Below are positions 33,055 to 41,097 of a DNA stretch of 64,000 bases, one piece after another. Positions within the stretch are counted from its first letter, which is position 1. Each line of letters begins with the position of its first letter. This DNA comes from Streptomyces sp. NBC_00425 (GTDB lineage Bacteria; Actinomycetota; Actinomycetes; Streptomycetales; Streptomycetaceae): NCBI RefSeq assembly GCF_036030735.1, contig NZ_CP107928.1, positions 8,060,001-8,124,000 on the forward strand, written 5' to 3'. Both the position numbers and the translations under genes were made by a program. The notes under the pieces are model-generated. The model saw only the letters and a list, made by a program, of their open reading frames with translations, made no database searches and was not told the origin of the DNA.

Positions 33055-34431
33055 GTGACCGACCAACCGCACCTCGAGACCCTGCAGCAGCGCATCGACC
33101 GCAGCGGGGGCCCGCTGGCGATGCTGCGGACCAATCCCGCCACGCACTACCCGTTCACCTACGCCCAGGAGTACACGACCTGGCACAACGAGCAGTGGGC
33201 CTGGAAGAACGCCTGTGTCCTGTTCGACCAGTCCCACCACATGACCGAGGTGCACATCACCGGGCCCGACGTGAAGCGCCTGATCAGCGACACCGGCGTC
33301 AACAGCCCGGCGACCCTCGGCCGCGACCGTGCCAAGCAGTTCGTCGCCGTCGGGCCGGACGGCCGCTACATCGGCGACTGCATCCTGTTCGGCCTCGAGG
33401 AGGACCACCTGAGCCTGGTCGGTGTCCCCCAGGCGGCCAACTGGGTGCAGTTCCAAGCTCAACAGGGCGACTACGACGTCGAGTTCAGCGTGGATCCGGC
33501 GTCGGTCCACAACCCGCTGGGCCGCCGACAGCACTACCGGTACCAGCTCAACGGCCCTCGCACTCAGGAGATCCTCGAACGCGCCGTCGGCGCCCCGATC
33601 GACCGCATCCCGTTCTTCCGCATGGGCTCCTTCGCGATCGCGGGGACCCCGGTTCGCGCCCTGAACCACACGATGGCGGGCGTGCCGGGCGAGGAGTACA
33701 CCGGCCTGGAGCTCTTCGGCCCGGTGGAGCACGGCCCCAGCGTCCTGGAGACCCTGTTGCACGCCGGCGCGCAGAGCGGCCTGCGCCAGGGCGGGGCCGT
33801 CTCCTACCTGTCCTCGACCGTCGAGTCCGGGTGGATCCCCGCCGTCCCGTCCGCCGTCTACAGCTCCCCGGAGACGGCCGCCTACCGGCAGCACCTGCCC
33901 GGTTTCGGGATGGAGGGCATGATCACCATTGAGGGTAGTTACGTCTCGGACGACATCCAGGACTACTACTTCTACCCCTGGGAGCTGGGCTACGGCTCCA
34001 TCGTCAAGCTCGACCACGACTTCATCGGCCGCACAGCCCTCGAGCAGGCGGCCCAGGGACCCAAGCGCCTCAAGCGTTGGCTGGAGTGGGACACCGACGA
34101 CGTCATGGAGGTGGTCCGGGCCGGCTTCTTCGGAGACGGTCCCCGACCCAAGCTGCTCAGCCTGCCCAACCTGAACCCCGCCACGATCTACCTGGACAGC
34201 GTGCTGCAGGGCGATCGCCTCGTGGGCCTGTCCACGTGGGGTGGATACACCGTCAACGTCGGGCGCGTGGTGACCATCGCCATCCTCGACGAGTCCTTGA
34301 CCGACGGCGACCGCGTCGAGGTCCTGTGGGGCGAGCCCGACGGCGGAGCCGGGCGGCCGCTCAGCGAACCCCACCACGTGCAGACCACCATCCGGGCCAC
34401 GGTACGGACCCGGCCGCCGGCTCAGCACTGA
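33055..34431 (+). CDS. ligM: LigM/DesA-type tetrahydrofolate-dependent aryl O-demethylase (copy 2)
   Basis: A 458-aa protein of LigM length and pattern. WHNEQWAWKNACVLFDQSHH near residue 45 and DRAKQFVAVGPDGRYIGD follow the sequence I remember for Sphingobium LigM closely; LESGWIPAVPSA-type STVESGWIP and KLDHDFIGRTALEQA lie further on. AGGAGG precedes the GTG at 33055. LigM moves the vanillate or 3-O-methylgallate methyl group to THF. metF, purU and folD follow directly, giving a route for the methyl group. Preferred methoxyarene not determinable. Confidence 0.85.
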   Translation: MTDQPHLETLQQRIDRSGGPLAMLRTNPATHYPFTYAQEYTTWHNEQWAWKNACVLFDQSHHMTEVHITGPDVKRLISDTGVNSPATLGRDRAKQFVAVGPDGRYIGDCILFGLEEDHLSLVGVPQAANWVQFQAQQGDYDVEFSVDPASVHNPLGRRQHYRYQLNGPRTQEILERAVGAPIDRIPFFRMGSFAIAGTPVRALNHTMAGVPGEEYTGLELFGPVEHGPSVLETLLHAGAQSGLRQGGAVSYLSSTVESGWIPAVPSAVYSSPETAAYRQHLPGFGMEGMITIEGSYVSDDIQDYYFYPWELGYGSIVKLDHDFIGRTALEQAAQGPKRLKRWLEWDTDDVMEVVRAGFFGDGPRPKLLSLPNLNPATIYLDSVLQGDRLVGLSTWGGYTVNVGRVVTIAILDESLTDGDRVEVLWGEPDGGAGRPLSEPHHVQTTIRATVRTRPPAQH

Positions 34432-34471
34432 CGTGCCGGACCCCTCCACCCGCCCATCCGAGAGGCCGACC

Positions 34472-35332
34472 GTGAACCGACTCCACTCCCGGCACGATGT
34501 GATCGTGCGCGCTGACCTTGTCCGGGCCGTGAGGGGGCTCGGCTACGAGGTCATCCCGTTCGCCAAGACCGAGCAGGCCGTCCGCGACCACGTCCCGACC
34601 GACGTCCCGCTCACCGTGACCGCCTCACCGGCCAAGGGACAGGACGCGACCATCGACCTGGCGGTAGCGCTCGCGGGCCACGGTTATGCCGTGTCACCGC
34701 ACCTGTCGGCCCAACAAGTGAGGGACCACCAGCACCTCGCCGGTCTCGTCGGCAGGTGCCGCGACGCCGGTATCACCGGCGTGTTCGTGGTCGGAGGCGA
34801 CCGTACCGCCACGACGACAGCGTTCGCCGACGCTCTGGCACTGCTACGGGCGGTGCACGAACTGGACCACGGCTTCACCGACATCGGGATCGGCGGTCAT
34901 CCCGAGGGCCATCCGGACGTATCGGAGCTGGTGCTGATGCAGGCGCTGGCGGACAAGGCGCCGCTCGCCACGCACATCACGACGCAGATCGTCTTCGATC
35001 CCAGAGCCATCCTGGCGTGGATCCACCGGGTCCGCGCCTACGACATCAACCTGCCAATCCACGTCGGCCTCCCCGGTGCCGTCCACCGGCAGAAGTTGTT
35101 GCGCGTCGCAGGCGGACTGGGCCTCGGGGAGTCGGCGAAGTTCCTGAAGAAGCAGCAGACCCTGCTCCGGCGCTTCTTCCTCCCCGGCGGCTATCGGCCG
35201 GACGCCTTGCTCTCGGGGCTCGCGCCCCACCTCGGGGAGGCCGACGCCGTCGCCGGGTTCCACGTCTTCACCTTCAACGATCTCGCGCCGACCGAGGCGT
35301 GGCGCCGGCGTCTTCTCTCGGACCTGACATGA
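34472..35332 (+). CDS. metF: Methylenetetrahydrofolate reductase family protein
   Basis: A 286-aa divergent MetF-type TIM barrel: LTVTASPAKGQDATIDLAVA, GITGVFVVGGDRTATTTAF, GIGGHPEGHPDVSE, THITTQIVFDP and HVFTFNDLAPTEAW are the folate/FAD-barrel segments. GTG at 34472 (GAGAGG upstream); a GTG at 34433 is possible. Linked to ligM, it should run in the oxidative direction and turn 5-methyl-THF into 5,10-methylene-THF, as proposed for the metF next to ligM in Sphingobium. Confidence 0.85.
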   Translation: MNRLHSRHDVIVRADLVRAVRGLGYEVIPFAKTEQAVRDHVPTDVPLTVTASPAKGQDATIDLAVALAGHGYAVSPHLSAQQVRDHQHLAGLVGRCRDAGITGVFVVGGDRTATTTAFADALALLRAVHELDHGFTDIGIGGHPEGHPDVSELVLMQALADKAPLATHITTQIVFDPRAILAWIHRVRAYDINLPIHVGLPGAVHRQKLLRVAGGLGLGESAKFLKKQQTLLRRFFLPGGYRPDALLSGLAPHLGEADAVAGFHVFTFNDLAPTEAWRRRLLSDLT

Positions 35333-35394
35333 CCGGCGCCGCGACCAGCACCGCGCCGACGCGTACCCGCCCCGCCCATCAAACCGGAGTCGCC

Positions 35395-36339
35395 ATGTCC
35401 GCACCCACCACGTCCGCACGAACCGCGTCCGCGCCCACCACGCCCCAAGGGAGCACTTCGCGTGAGGGCGGGATCCCTGAGGACCGAGCCGACCACGGGC
35501 GTCTGCTGATCCAGTGCCCCGACCGGCCGGGCGTGGTCTCGGCAGTGAGCACGTTCCTGGCCGAGGCCGGTGCGAACATCACGAGCCTGGACCAGTTCTC
35601 GACGACTGCCGTCGGCGGCACCTTTTTCCAACGCACCGGGTTCCACCTGCCCGGCCTGTCCGCAGCCCGGGACGAATTGGACCGTGCATTCGAAACCGGC
35701 GTCGCTCAGCGCTGGGGCATGACTCACCGCCTCACCGAGGCCGCCCGGCCCAAACGGGTGGCCATCATGGTGTCCAAGACCGACCACTGCGTGCTCGACC
35801 TGCTCTGGCGTCACCGTCGCGGCCAACTGGACATGAATGTGGTCATGGTGGTGTCCAACCACCCCGACCTCGCCGACGAGGTCCGGCCCTTCGGGGTGCC
35901 CTACATCCACGTCCCCGCCACCCGGGACAACCGCGCCGAGGCCGAGAGCCGCATCCTCGACCTGCTGCGCGGCAACGTCGACCTCGTCGTGCTGGCGCGG
36001 TACATGCAGATCATCACGCCCTCCTTCCTCGAAGCGGTCGGCTGTCCGCTGATCAACATCCACCACAGCTTCCTGCCCGCCTTCATCGGGGCCGGCCCGT
36101 ACCAGAAGGCCAAGGACCGCGGCGTGAAGCTGGTCGGTGCGACCGCCCACTACGTCACCGCCGATCTGGACGAGGGCCCGATCATCGACCAGGACGTCGT
36201 CCGGGTCGACCACCGGCACACCACCGCCGACCTCGTACGCCTCGGCGCCGATGTCGAGCGCGCCGTTCTCTCGCGCGCCGTGCGCGCGCACCTGGAGGAC
36301 CGGCTCGCCATCCACGGCAACTCCACCATCGTCTTCTGA
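35395..36339 (+). CDS. purU: Formyltetrahydrofolate deformylase
   Basis: A 314-aa enzyme: N-terminal ACT domain (LIQCPDRPGVVSAVSTFLAE) and C-terminal formyl-hydrolase domain with VDLVVLARYMQIITPSFLE, the catalytic INIHHSFLPAFIGAGPY, and ATAHYVTADLDEGPIIDQD. It releases formate and THF from 10-formyl-THF. ATG at 35395 has CGGAG upstream; an in-frame ATG at 35329 overlapping the metF stop (ATGA) would add 22 low-complexity residues. Its place between metF and folD indicates THF recycling rather than purine synthesis. Confidence 0.92.
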   Translation: MSAPTTSARTASAPTTPQGSTSREGGIPEDRADHGRLLIQCPDRPGVVSAVSTFLAEAGANITSLDQFSTTAVGGTFFQRTGFHLPGLSAARDELDRAFETGVAQRWGMTHRLTEAARPKRVAIMVSKTDHCVLDLLWRHRRGQLDMNVVMVVSNHPDLADEVRPFGVPYIHVPATRDNRAEAESRILDLLRGNVDLVVLARYMQIITPSFLEAVGCPLINIHHSFLPAFIGAGPYQKAKDRGVKLVGATAHYVTADLDEGPIIDQDVVRVDHRHTTADLVRLGADVERAVLSRAVRAHLEDRLAIHGNSTIVF

Positions 36340-36360
36340 ATCGTCTTCCAAGGGATTCTC

Positions 36361-37293
36361 GTGACCGCGCAGCTCATCGACGGCACCACCGTTGCCCGGC
36401 AGGTCCGTTCCGACGTCGCCTCCGGCGTCGCCGCACTCGTGGACGCCGGGGGGAACGCGCCCGGCCTGGCCACCGTCCTCATAGGCGACGACCCGGCGAG
36501 CGAGGTGTATGTCCGGAACAAGCGCCGCGCCTGCACCGCGGCCGGCATGACCGACCTGCACCGGCATCTTCCAGCCGAGACAACTCAGGATGACGCTGCC
36601 GCGCTCATCGACGAACTGGCGGCCGACCCTGCGGTCTCAGGGATCCTCCTGCAGCTGCCCACACCGGCCCACCTGGACGCCGCCGCCCTGCTCGCGCGCA
36701 TCCCGGCGCACAAGGACGTCGACGGCCTGACCACCGTGAACGCCGGATTGCTCGCCCAGGGCAGCCCCGGCCTGCGACCCTGCACTCCCTCTGGGGTGAT
36801 GGCCCTGCTCGACGCCCACCGGATTCCTCTCGAGGGGGCCGAAGCCGTCGTCGTCGGCCGCAGCACCTTGGTCGGGAAGCCGATGGGCCAGCTGCTCCTG
36901 GAGAGGAACGCGACCGTCACGATCTGCCACTCCCGCACCCGCGACCTGGCCGCCGTGTGCCGCCGCGCCGACGTCCTGGTGGTGGCGGCCGGCATCCCGG
37001 GTCTCATCGGCATCGACGCTGTCAAGCCCGGCGCCACCGTGATCGACGTCGGCATCCACCGCTCCACGGCGGGTCTGCGCGGGGACGTGGACACCGACGC
37101 CGTCGTCGGCACCGCGGCCTTCGTCACTCCCGTCCCCGGCGGCGTGGGCCCGATGACCATCGCCATGCTCCTGGCCAACACACTCATTGCCGCGCGAGCA
37201 CAGCAGGCGGATCGGTGTGGCCATCCTGGGGTCAGCTCCCTGCGCGGCCGGCGAGCGGACGTCCTCGGCGACGGCGTCGGCACGACGCCGTGA
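36361..37293 (+). CDS. folD: Bifunctional methylene-THF dehydrogenase / methenyl-THF cyclohydrolase
   Basis: A 310-aa FolD. VYVRNKRRA carries the catalytic Tyr/Lys; GILLQLPTPAHLD, RPCTPSGVMALLDAH, VGRSTLVGKPMGQLLLERNA and PVPGGVGPMTIAMLLANT are all typical. The last 25 residues are an unusual tail. GTG at 36361. It oxidises 5,10-methylene-THF to 10-formyl-THF, the PurU substrate, and completes the methyl-to-formate route. A housekeeping folD presumably exists elsewhere. Confidence 0.94.
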   Translation: MTAQLIDGTTVARQVRSDVASGVAALVDAGGNAPGLATVLIGDDPASEVYVRNKRRACTAAGMTDLHRHLPAETTQDDAAALIDELAADPAVSGILLQLPTPAHLDAAALLARIPAHKDVDGLTTVNAGLLAQGSPGLRPCTPSGVMALLDAHRIPLEGAEAVVVGRSTLVGKPMGQLLLERNATVTICHSRTRDLAAVCRRADVLVVAAGIPGLIGIDAVKPGATVIDVGIHRSTAGLRGDVDTDAVVGTAAFVTPVPGGVGPMTIAMLLANTLIAARAQQADRCGHPGVSSLRGRRADVLGDGVGTTP

Positions 37294-37477
37294 CGAGATG
37301 GCGCGACGGGACGGCCGCGGCCACGAGACGGGTCGTGGGGTCACGGCCGGCGGCGCCACCGTCCTCGCCGGGTACGATCACCCGTGCTTCGGCCGGTGGC
37401 CTGCCGCCACCACGCGCCAGGTCGACGCAGGTCGCCTCGGGAGCGGGCCCTCGTCCGGTTGCCCGCAGCGCTGAGGA

Positions 37478-37507
37478 GCACCGCCCGCCCTGTCGTCCGA
37501 GCGGTGC
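37478..37507. terminator. Hairpin between folD and the lectin-esterase gene
   Basis: GCACCGC (37478-37484) and GCGGTGC (37501-37507) with a 16-nt loop, between two convergent genes. Confidence 0.35.
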
Positions 37508-37522
37508 CCCGACCCGTTCCGG

Positions 37523-38836
37523 TCAGACGCGGCGGCGGGTGAAGCGCTGGTTGGGGTTGCCGCTGTAGGTGTACTGGGCAATGCGGGCGCCGTCGGCGGT
37601 GGAGTATTCCCAGACATCCATGGCCAGGCCGGACTCCCGGTTGACGAGGCTGATCACGCCACCACCGTGATCGACCACGCGCCAGTGCTGGCTGGTGGCG
37701 TTGGTGTCGGCCTGCTGGACGACGTCCGCGCCGGTCGCGCTGCCCGTGGGTTGAAGGTACAGGCCACTGTGCTGTGCCTTGACGCGGACGTGCCCGTTGC
37801 CGGCGTCGATGAACTCGAACTGCTGGTTGGGGCGAGTGTTGCTGGTGCGCTGGACGAGTTGTGCGCCGGCGGCGGTGGAGGCTCCGTTGATCTCGGCGGC
37901 CTTGCCGCTGTGCTGGGCCAGCAGGGTGTAGAGGCCCGGGCCGCCGGGGGAGTCGCCCAGCTGGGCTTCCCACCTGGTGTTGGACCCGGACGCGTCAGCG
38001 GGGAGGCGGTCCCGTGCGGCGGTGTCGCCGTAAATCGTCCAGCGGGCCCAGTCGACGACGGTCCTCGGGAAGCGCTGGTCGCTCCAGAAACTGGTGTGGC
38101 TGCCACCGACGAAGGTGAGGAAGGCCTTTGGCCAGGTCATCTCCGAGTACGCCTGCCGGGCCGAGGAGTACGACGTGGTCGAGTCCCGGTCACCGTGGAC
38201 GAACAGGACCTTGGCCGAGACCGAGGCGGCGGGGTTTCCCATGTCCACGCAGGACTGCGGGTTGGCGGAGACGATCCGGCTGTCGGGCCAGGACGTCAGC
38301 AGACCGTGGGTGACCATGCCGCCCAGGGAGTGGCCCGAGACGCCGACGCCGATGCCGGTGTTGAGGTGCCCGGCCAGCGGTCCGCTCGCGTTGAGCGCGA
38401 GGGTGTTGGTGAGGATCTGCGAGACGTCCTTCGAGGTGTTGCCGTTGTTGACGTCGGTGAAGTTGTGGTTGAAGTGCGGGGCGGGGACGACGAAGCCCGC
38501 TGAAGCCAGGGCCCGGATGATGAACAGGGAGTTCTGCGGGCTGCTCCCGTAGCCGTGGGTGAAGTTGTAGACGGGGAAGACCCCACTTGCGACCGGGGCG
38601 TCCGTCACCGGGCTGCCGCCGGCCGTGCCGGTGGCCGGGTAGTAGACGTAGGTGGTGCAGGGGCGGCCGCCGCGGGTCCAGTTGTACCGGCGCACGCCGA
38701 CCGCGAACGGTGTGGTCGGCGCGGTGTCCAGCGGCCCGGCGGCGGCCGGTGCCTGTCCTGCCCCCAGCAGGGACAGGCCCACGCCGGTCGCTCCGGCCGC
38801 GCTCATGGTGAGGAAGGTCCGTCGTCGCAGGGTCAT
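37523..38836 (-). CDS. Tat-exported alpha/beta-hydrolase with C-terminal ricin-type lectin domain
   Basis: A 437-aa secreted esterase. The Tat signal is LRRRTFLTMSAAGATG (residues 3-18). The hydrolase domain has TTYVYYPATG, FTHGYGSSPQNS, the nucleophile in GVSGHSLGGMVTHG, and FVHGDRDSTT. From about 310 a beta-trefoil follows (QLVQRTSNTRPNQQFEFI; QHWRVVDHGGG; NPNQRFTRRRV), likely CBM13-like sugar binding. AAGGAG precedes the ATG at 38836. A lectin-free paralogue lies at 56982. In a pectin locus it may deacylate bound polysaccharide; the cutinase/PET-hydrolase-like group is an alternative. Confidence 0.83.
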   Translation of the reverse strand: MTLRRRTFLTMSAAGATGVGLSLLGAGQAPAAAGPLDTAPTTPFAVGVRRYNWTRGGRPCTTYVYYPATGTAGGSPVTDAPVASGVFPVYNFTHGYGSSPQNSLFIIRALASAGFVVPAPHFNHNFTDVNNGNTSKDVSQILTNTLALNASGPLAGHLNTGIGVGVSGHSLGGMVTHGLLTSWPDSRIVSANPQSCVDMGNPAASVSAKVLFVHGDRDSTTSYSSARQAYSEMTWPKAFLTFVGGSHTSFWSDQRFPRTVVDWARWTIYGDTAARDRLPADASGSNTRWEAQLGDSPGGPGLYTLLAQHSGKAAEINGASTAAGAQLVQRTSNTRPNQQFEFIDAGNGHVRVKAQHSGLYLQPTGSATGADVVQQADTNATSQHWRVVDHGGGVISLVNRESGLAMDVWEYSTADGARIAQYTYSGNPNQRFTRRRV

Positions 38837-39075
38837 GGTGACTCCTTGGGTGCGGGAATGGGTGGGGGGTTCGGCGTTCGGCTGGTCCCGATGCCGGGTG
38901 CGTCCCGTCGGCGGCAGAAGCCGACAGGGCGACGGGGCGCACGGCGCGACAGCGGGTGTGGGTGCTCCTGCCACCCGCGAGGGGTGGCGCGAGCGGTGTG
39001 CGGTGGGTCGAGCGCCCCGGATGTCGGGGCGAGCGTGGCCGTTCCCTCGAACACGGCCTGGTTCTCCCAGGCTGG

Positions 39076-41007
39076 CTATGAGGTGGTCACGTCGTGTTCG
39101 CCGTGTCCGGGCATGACGTCGATGACCGCCGTGACCGGTCCTGCGGCGGTCGTCCCGGTGACTGTCACCTCACCGGGCCTGTCGGTCGACCCGGGTGGCA
39201 ACGGCTGCCAGCGGACGGGGACATTGGTGATCTTGTTGTTGACGGTGGTGAGCATGCGGAGGGCGGAGGGCAGCGTCGGGGAGGCCCCCACCATGGTGCT
39301 GGTGTAGACGGTGTCCTGGAGGATGTGCTTGGCGCGGCTGGCGTTGAAGACGTTGATGGACGCGTGCGGCTCCCACGTGTTCGCCAGTCCGGGCACGGCC
39401 CGGAACATGGGCTGATATCCGGCCGGCTCCCATACCAGTGCCCCTGAACCTCGGTTGTCGACCACGTCGTTGGCGGCCTGGAACACCCTCCGGATGGCGT
39501 CCGCCTGGCCCTGAATCGTGCGCTGGTAGGGCGAGTTGGGCAGCGGCGAGCCGTCGCCGCCCGAGGCGGGATAGGCGGTTTCGGCGATGTCGATCTCGTA
39601 GCCGGGATGGGTGGTGGCCATGGTGTTCAGGTTGCGCTCCAGCGCCTCGGGCGTACCGTGCCACTCCGGGTAGTACGAGATGGCCAGCACATCGGGTTTC
39701 TGACCTTTTGCCTTCACACGTGTGAGGAACTGGTGCCAGAACTCCATGGTCTTGTCGAGCTTGTCCTTGTCCACGATCACGTGTATCTCGACCTTGGACG
39801 TCGGTGACGCGTCGCGGACGGCCTTGATCCCGGCCGCGGCCAGGGTGGTGAACCGGTCCCACGACTGGTCGTAGAGCTGCCGCTCCACCGGGTCGGTCGA
39901 CCGCCAGTACTTCCACAGCAGGCCACCGCCGGGCTGGGACTGGTAGATGTCGGCCTGGTCGACGAAATACGGCGGATTCGTCGTGCCGATGTCTGCCGCC
40001 TCACTGCCGTACATGAAGCCATTGATGATCTCGTTGCCGACCGCCACCTTCTCCGGCGTGGTGCCCTGCCGGATCAACCGCTTGAGATAGTCGGCGGTGA
40101 AGCCGTACACGGCCTTGGACAGGTCCGCGAACTCCAACTCGGCCCAGGCGCGTGGCTTTGGTTGCTTGCTCGGGTCCGCCCAGGAGTCCGCGTAGTGGAA
40201 GTCGATCCCCAGACCCATGCCGCGCTGCTTGATCCGCTGCGCCGAGACCAGTGAGCGCTCCGGGCCCTGGCGGGGTATCGGCGTCGGTTGGCCGGTGCTC
40301 TCGCTGCGTGGCTCGTTGAATATCCGCAGCCGGCTGTACTCGATGCCACGGTCCTTGGCCACGTCGAGCAGGTGTGGCCCGGCGCCGCGGTCTGCGGCCA
40401 GGGGGTCGACCCAGTACTGCCGGTCCTGGACGTCGTCCATCCAGGACAGATCGGCGCCGAGGGTGAGGTCGTCCCGCAGGTAGTTGAGGACCTGGAGCTC
40501 GCTGACCCCGGCCCGGGCCTTGCCCGGGCCACCGGTGAAGGTCAGCCGGACGAAGCGCGTTCCCGGCCGGGTGAACAGGTGCACTTCCCCTCGCGACACG
40601 GATCGGTTGTGGGACCTGTCGGCGATGGTCTTCCACCGGCGACCGTCGGACGAGGCCTCGACGACGTAACGGTGGGCCACGCCACGGTCCGAGAAGAACA
40701 CCTTGACCTTGCGCAGGTTGTCGTAGGTTCCGCCGAGGTCGACGGTGAGCCACTGACGGGCGCCGGCACTACCGGGTTGCCAGGACGTCGCCGGGTCGCC
40801 GTCGATGGCCAGACGGGCGTTGGACGAGCCGGTGGCGGCCGTCGCCGAGGCCCAGGGCTTGGCGGCGATATTGCTTTCGATCGGCTTGATGTCCGCGGTT
40901 CCGAAGGTCGCGTGGGCCGACTCGGGCACCATGAGTAGATTCGCGGACGCCATGGTGACCAACGTCGTCGTGACCGCGATGGCGCGGGGGAGACGCGTTC
41001 TGCTCAT
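39076..41007 (-). CDS. Secreted GH53 endo-beta-1,4-galactanase with F5/8C-type domain
   Basis: A 643-aa exported enzyme. Signal peptide to about residue 33; a discoidin/CBM32-like domain (about 45-175: SNARLAIDGDPATSWQPG); then a GH53 barrel opening GADLSWMDDVQDRQYW. VAVGNEIINGF gives the acid/base Glu and DIAETAYPASGG the nucleophile. The C-terminal 90 residues look like a bacterial Ig-like module. Cuts beta-1,4-galactan side chains of rhamnogalacturonan I. Follows GH43 with a hairpin between them. Confidence 0.9.
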   Translation of the reverse strand: MSRTRLPRAIAVTTTLVTMASANLLMVPESAHATFGTADIKPIESNIAAKPWASATAATGSSNARLAIDGDPATSWQPGSAGARQWLTVDLGGTYDNLRKVKVFFSDRGVAHRYVVEASSDGRRWKTIADRSHNRSVSRGEVHLFTRPGTRFVRLTFTGGPGKARAGVSELQVLNYLRDDLTLGADLSWMDDVQDRQYWVDPLAADRGAGPHLLDVAKDRGIEYSRLRIFNEPRSESTGQPTPIPRQGPERSLVSAQRIKQRGMGLGIDFHYADSWADPSKQPKPRAWAELEFADLSKAVYGFTADYLKRLIRQGTTPEKVAVGNEIINGFMYGSEAADIGTTNPPYFVDQADIYQSQPGGGLLWKYWRSTDPVERQLYDQSWDRFTTLAAAGIKAVRDASPTSKVEIHVIVDKDKLDKTMEFWHQFLTRVKAKGQKPDVLAISYYPEWHGTPEALERNLNTMATTHPGYEIDIAETAYPASGGDGSPLPNSPYQRTIQGQADAIRRVFQAANDVVDNRGSGALVWEPAGYQPMFRAVPGLANTWEPHASINVFNASRAKHILQDTVYTSTMVGASPTLPSALRMLTTVNNKITNVPVRWQPLPPGSTDRPGEVTVTGTTAAGPVTAVIDVMPGHGEHDVTTS

Positions 41008-41056
41008 GTCCTTCTCCTGACGATGTCACGCACGGGCGGCATGGGCTGTTCCGTAC

Positions 41057-41085
41057 GCTCTGCCGGTCGCAAGGACCGGCAGAGC
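41057..41085 (-). terminator. Hairpin between the GH43 and GH53 genes
   Basis: GCTCTGCCGGTC and its perfect complement around a 5-nt GCAAG loop. It may end GH43 transcripts or protect their 3' ends. Confidence 0.6.
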
Positions 41086-41097
41086 ACGGAATGTCAG

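Noticed and set aside
33055..34431. DMSP or dimethylglycine demethylase
   Set aside because: The conserved WAWKN...LFDQSHH region follows LigM, and linked metF implies methyl-THF from a methoxyarene; still a possible alternative for copy 1.
32560..34449. A 629-codon open frame on the minus strand
   Set aside because: It lies opposite the LigM-type gene, whose product matches a known family from end to end; the antisense frame does not.
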